From positions 1 through 30,473 of the IMG/VR virus record IMGVR_UViG_3300025978_000022: 30,473 nucleotides of DNA; one strand, 5' to 3'. Source of the DNA: a virus. The position numbers and the translations under genes were made by a program. Position 1 is the stretch's first letter; each line of letters starts with the position of its first letter. Shown in pieces: positions 28,461 to 30,473 of the stretch. Under the pieces are notes generated by a model that was given only the letters and a program-made list of their open reading frames with translations, searched no databases and was not told where the DNA came from.

Positions 28461-29897
28461 TTATCCCTTAACTTTCGATATTGCGTTAGTAACCATATCT
28501 TTTATGCTGTTCTTTATTACCTGTATTTTATTCAACCCGTTGTCCTGCTGCACTGGCATTACTGATTCCTGACCGTTAGGCGGTACAGGATTTTCAATAA
28601 CATTTTTTGCCAGCTCTGAACTGATAATTTCCTCTTTTGCCATTTCATCTGCGATGTTTTTAGCCTGAAACATGCCTCTGTCATATAAAGACATGAAAAA
28701 GTTCCCGCGAGATTCTTTTATCTGTGCCGCTTCAAGTTCCGGCGTCTCTTTCAGCTTCGGGAATGAGAATCTGAATTCAGGGCAGTATCCCCACAGGTTG
28801 TAACAGGCAAATTCTATGCACTGCCGGATTACCGGCTTCATTTTGAGCTGTATTTCAGACTCAACCATCTGATTGTAATTATCGAGGTCACTTTCACCGG
28901 TTGAAAAACCTGACGCGGAAAGTCCGAACAGTTTCGTCATAGGCATACGGAGAGCGGACGCAACACCGATACGGTTCTCCCGTTTCACATCAGCAAGACC
29001 TGTAAAGGTCATTGACTTTGATTCGAACTGTTCGTCTTGGTCCAAAACAAGAGCATTGACGTAATTTTTCATCTGATTGGCAAGTTGTATACGTTTTGTG
29101 ATGGCATCTGACCCGCCGCGTGTAAGCATCCTGTTTGCTAAATCTTTAATGTGGTAAATGTCAATTTTTGATTCGTCGAGGATTTCGTACAACACATCAT
29201 CAGTTTTAAGGTAATTGTTCAGGTCGCGGATCATCCGTTCACCTTCGCTCATTCCCCAGCCGCGCAACTGACGGCGAATATATGACGGTGCGCGCTTTCC
29301 GGATCCAATAATCAGATGTGACCTGTCAAGTTTCTGTCCGTTCAGGTAAAAAATATCCGAGTCCATCATGTCGTCATATGTAAGATAGTCCGGCTGTTCC
29401 TCCCCAGTTACGGATAGCTGCCAGCGGTCGACATCATAAAATTCAATAGGGGCCTTAATAAGCCGTCGTTTATTTATCGGCTTTTCGGGGTCTTGGTCAC
29501 AGTTGATTATGATTGCCGCCCCTCCGTACAGGCGTACCCATGACCAGAAATCTTCAAGATGCTTCCATACATCATTCTGCTCGAACCAGTCAAGTATTTC
29601 GTCGACATCTTCCGGCTGTAACTGTCCTGATTCTATTTTTATTCCCTTTGCAAGTCCATCCTGAATCGGAAGCTGTATAGCTGTCTGAAACAATCCGAGA
29701 TTTGCGTACATATATGTGAGTATAATTCTATTCAGAGTTAAAAGGCTGTAATTCTGCGAATATGCAACAGTCCCATAACTAGAAAGCGTGCTCCCTCCTG
29801 TTGCAAAATTCATTGATGTGGGGTCTATGGCTAGGGATGCGGCTACATCCGACAAGGAATTATTTAATTGTGTTCTTGCGTGTTTTCTTCTTGACAT
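28461..29897 (-). CDS. Portal protein (DUF1073 family)
   Basis: 478 aa from the ATG at 29897 (MSRRKHAR); an in-frame GTG at 29915 lies inside the promoter. Family landmarks: YMYANLGLFQTAIQLPIQDG, WSWVRLYGGAAIIINCDQ, FYDVDRWQLS, GSGKRAPSYIRRQLRGWGMS, MPMTKLFGLSASGFSTGESD followed by NYNQMVE. It forms the dodecameric DNA gate at the head vertex. No ribosome site is visible; a -10-like TACATT ends 6 bases before the ATG. No terminase gene lies upstream in the window. Confidence 0.9.
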   Translation of the reverse strand: MSRRKHARTQLNNSLSDVAASLAIDPTSMNFATGGSTLSSYGTVAYSQNYSLLTLNRIILTYMYANLGLFQTAIQLPIQDGLAKGIKIESGQLQPEDVDEILDWFEQNDVWKHLEDFWSWVRLYGGAAIIINCDQDPEKPINKRRLIKAPIEFYDVDRWQLSVTGEEQPDYLTYDDMMDSDIFYLNGQKLDRSHLIIGSGKRAPSYIRRQLRGWGMSEGERMIRDLNNYLKTDDVLYEILDESKIDIYHIKDLANRMLTRGGSDAITKRIQLANQMKNYVNALVLDQDEQFESKSMTFTGLADVKRENRIGVASALRMPMTKLFGLSASGFSTGESDLDNYNQMVESEIQLKMKPVIRQCIEFACYNLWGYCPEFRFSFPKLKETPELEAAQIKESRGNFFMSLYDRGMFQAKNIADEMAKEEIISSELAKNVIENPVPPNGQESVMPVQQDNGLNKIQVIKNSIKDMVTNAISKVKG

Positions 29898-29903
29898 GAA
29901 TAA

Positions 29904-29932
29904 AATGTACACCACATAACAAACATTTGCAA
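29904..29932 (-). promoter_or_regulatory. Putative promoter of the portal operon
   Basis: On the minus strand TTGCAA (+ 29927-29932), 17-base spacer, TACATT (+ 29904-29909), six bases, ATG. The same spacing to ATG as at the tape measure gene. Confidence 0.45.
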
Positions 29933-29939
29933 TAATGTC

Positions 29940-29967
29940 TTGACAAAGTGCATTACAATGTTATAAT
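29940..29967 (+). promoter_or_regulatory. Promoter/operator of the DUF7666 gene
   Basis: TTGACA (29940-29945), 16-base spacer, TATAAT (29962-29967). The near-palindrome ATTACA...TGTAAT covers spacer and -10. One difference in 41 bases from the moron promoter at 6427-6454; AAGAGGT follows as ribosome site. Confidence 0.82.
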
Positions 29968-29987
29968 GTAATACAAGAGGTGATTAT

Positions 29988-30473
29988 ATGAAAGCGTATA
30001 AAGTTATTAATCCTGATTGGACATGCCGTGGTTTTAAGTATGAAGTAGGGAAATCCTATCATTGCGATGGGAAAATAAAAATATGTTCAAACGGTTTCCA
30101 CGCATGTGAAAAAGCTGCAAAATGCTTTGATTATTATGATTTTAATTCATCAAATCATGTGTGTGAAGTTGAATTATCAGGAGAAATAATATCCGACGAA
30201 AAAGGGAAATCATGTGCAAGCGACATTTTAATTATCAAAGAAATTGCATGGTCAGAGCTTCTTACCGTCGTGAATGAAGGAAAAAACTGTACGGGCTTGT
30301 GTAACACGGGTGACCGGAACACGGGTGACTGGAACACGGGTGACTGGAACACGGGCGACCGGAACACGGGCTTGTGGAACACGGGCAACCGGAACACGGG
30401 TGACTGGAACACGGGCTTGTGTAACACGGGTGACTGTAACACGGGCAACTGGAACACGGGCAACTGGAACACG
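29988..30473 (+). CDS. DUF7666-type protein with NTGxx repeats (partial)
   Basis: 162 codons to the window end with no stop. Residues 1-100: MKAYKVINPDWTCRGFKYEV, SYHCDGKIKICSNGFHACEK, CFDYYDF...VCEVELSGEI, IKEIAWSELLTVVNEGKNCTG, which I recognise as the DUF7666 domain of gut phage proteins. From codon 101 the chain becomes perfect five-residue repeats (NTGDW, NTGNW, NTGLC, and so on), which should fold as a beta-helix. It has its own promoter and points away from the portal gene, like the moron at 6035. Function unknown. Confidence 0.75.
   Translation, partial: MKAYKVINPDWTCRGFKYEVGKSYHCDGKIKICSNGFHACEKAAKCFDYYDFNSSNHVCEVELSGEIISDEKGKSCASDILIIKEIAWSELLTVVNEGKNCTGLCNTGDRNTGDWNTGDWNTGDRNTGLWNTGNRNTGDWNTGLCNTGDCNTGNWNTGNWNT
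30303..30473 (+). repeat. 15-base tandem repeat encoding NTGxx
   Basis: Eleven full copies of a 15-base unit (consensus AACACGGGYGACTGG) plus six bases, reading NTG followed by two variable residues (DR, DW, LW, NR, LC, DC, NW). A degenerate copy (CTGLC) precedes at 30288. The window ends inside the array. Confidence 0.9.

Noticed and set aside
28461-29897. Possibility that the large minus gene is terminase
   Set aside because: No Walker A or nuclease motif; its sequence follows the DUF1073 portal pattern.
30155-30472. Minus-strand frame of 105 codons rich in FQSPVF/FRSPVF
   Set aside because: It is the reverse reading of the NTGxx repeat array; the + frame has a recognised N-terminal domain, promoter and ribosome site.
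30303-30473. Short regular repeats that might look like a CRISPR array
   Set aside because: The 15-base units are contiguous without spacers and encode in-phase NTGxx residues.

Overview
The window is a densely packed stretch of a contractile-tailed bacteriophage or prophage (myovirus type) with genes on both strands, short gaps and many ATGA or TAATG overlaps. Base composition looks moderately AT-rich, apart from GC-rich repeats at both ends. The structural set (DUF1073 portal, Mu F-like protein, DUF2213 protease, cement protein, DUF2184 capsid, DUF4054, DUF3383 sheath, Gp138 spike, DUF2612) is that of small environmental and gut myophages. A DUF261-like lysis protein and a Leptospira-type (LIC_12616) neck terminator hint at a spirochaete host, perhaps Treponema. 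That host call is an inference and only moderately supported. No tRNA, rRNA, CRISPR array, integrase or terminase gene is visible.

Layout: (1) 1-13772, + strand: the end of a Gly-rich repeat gene, then neck genes (interrupted by an HNH endonuclease), sheath, tube, two-frame tail chaperone, tape measure, full baseplate and a tail fibre. One minus-strand accessory gene (6035-6406) is inserted between the chaperone and the tape measure. (2) 13810-16754, - strand: fibre and lysis cassette (fibre, membrane-anchored protein, cysteine-peptidase-like endolysin, holin candidates, nested spanin pair). (3) 16863-22093, + strand: a small RHH-like protein, DUF1064 nuclease, a conserved recombination-type protein, a PD-(D/E)XK exonuclease, small Cys-rich proteins and a shortened sliding-clamp-like protein. 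(4) 22131-24709, - strand: capsid, cement and protease. (5) 24800-27526, + strand: an accessory island with transmembrane micropeptides, an exported lytic transglycosylase, DUF4406 and two broken genes (ASCH-like and YopX). (6) 27533-29897, - strand: Mu F-like protein and portal. (7) 29988 to the end, + strand: a DUF7666-type protein running into NTGxx repeats.

The most interesting pattern is regulatory. Accessory or early genes are placed opposite to structural blocks at 6.4, 16.8, 24.7 and 29.9 kb. Each is preceded by a related promoter with a TGCATT/AATGCA palindromic core. The structural gene pointing the other way at the same place (tape measure, portal, protease, first gene of the fibre-lysis operon) has little or no Shine-Dalgarno sequence but a -10-like box 6 to 8 bases before its ATG, suggesting leaderless messages. 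A small RHH-like protein next to the longest palindrome (16863-17024) is a candidate regulator. Two more promoters (18628 and 20352) are an exact 41-bp repeat, and the second forms the 3' end of the exonuclease gene.
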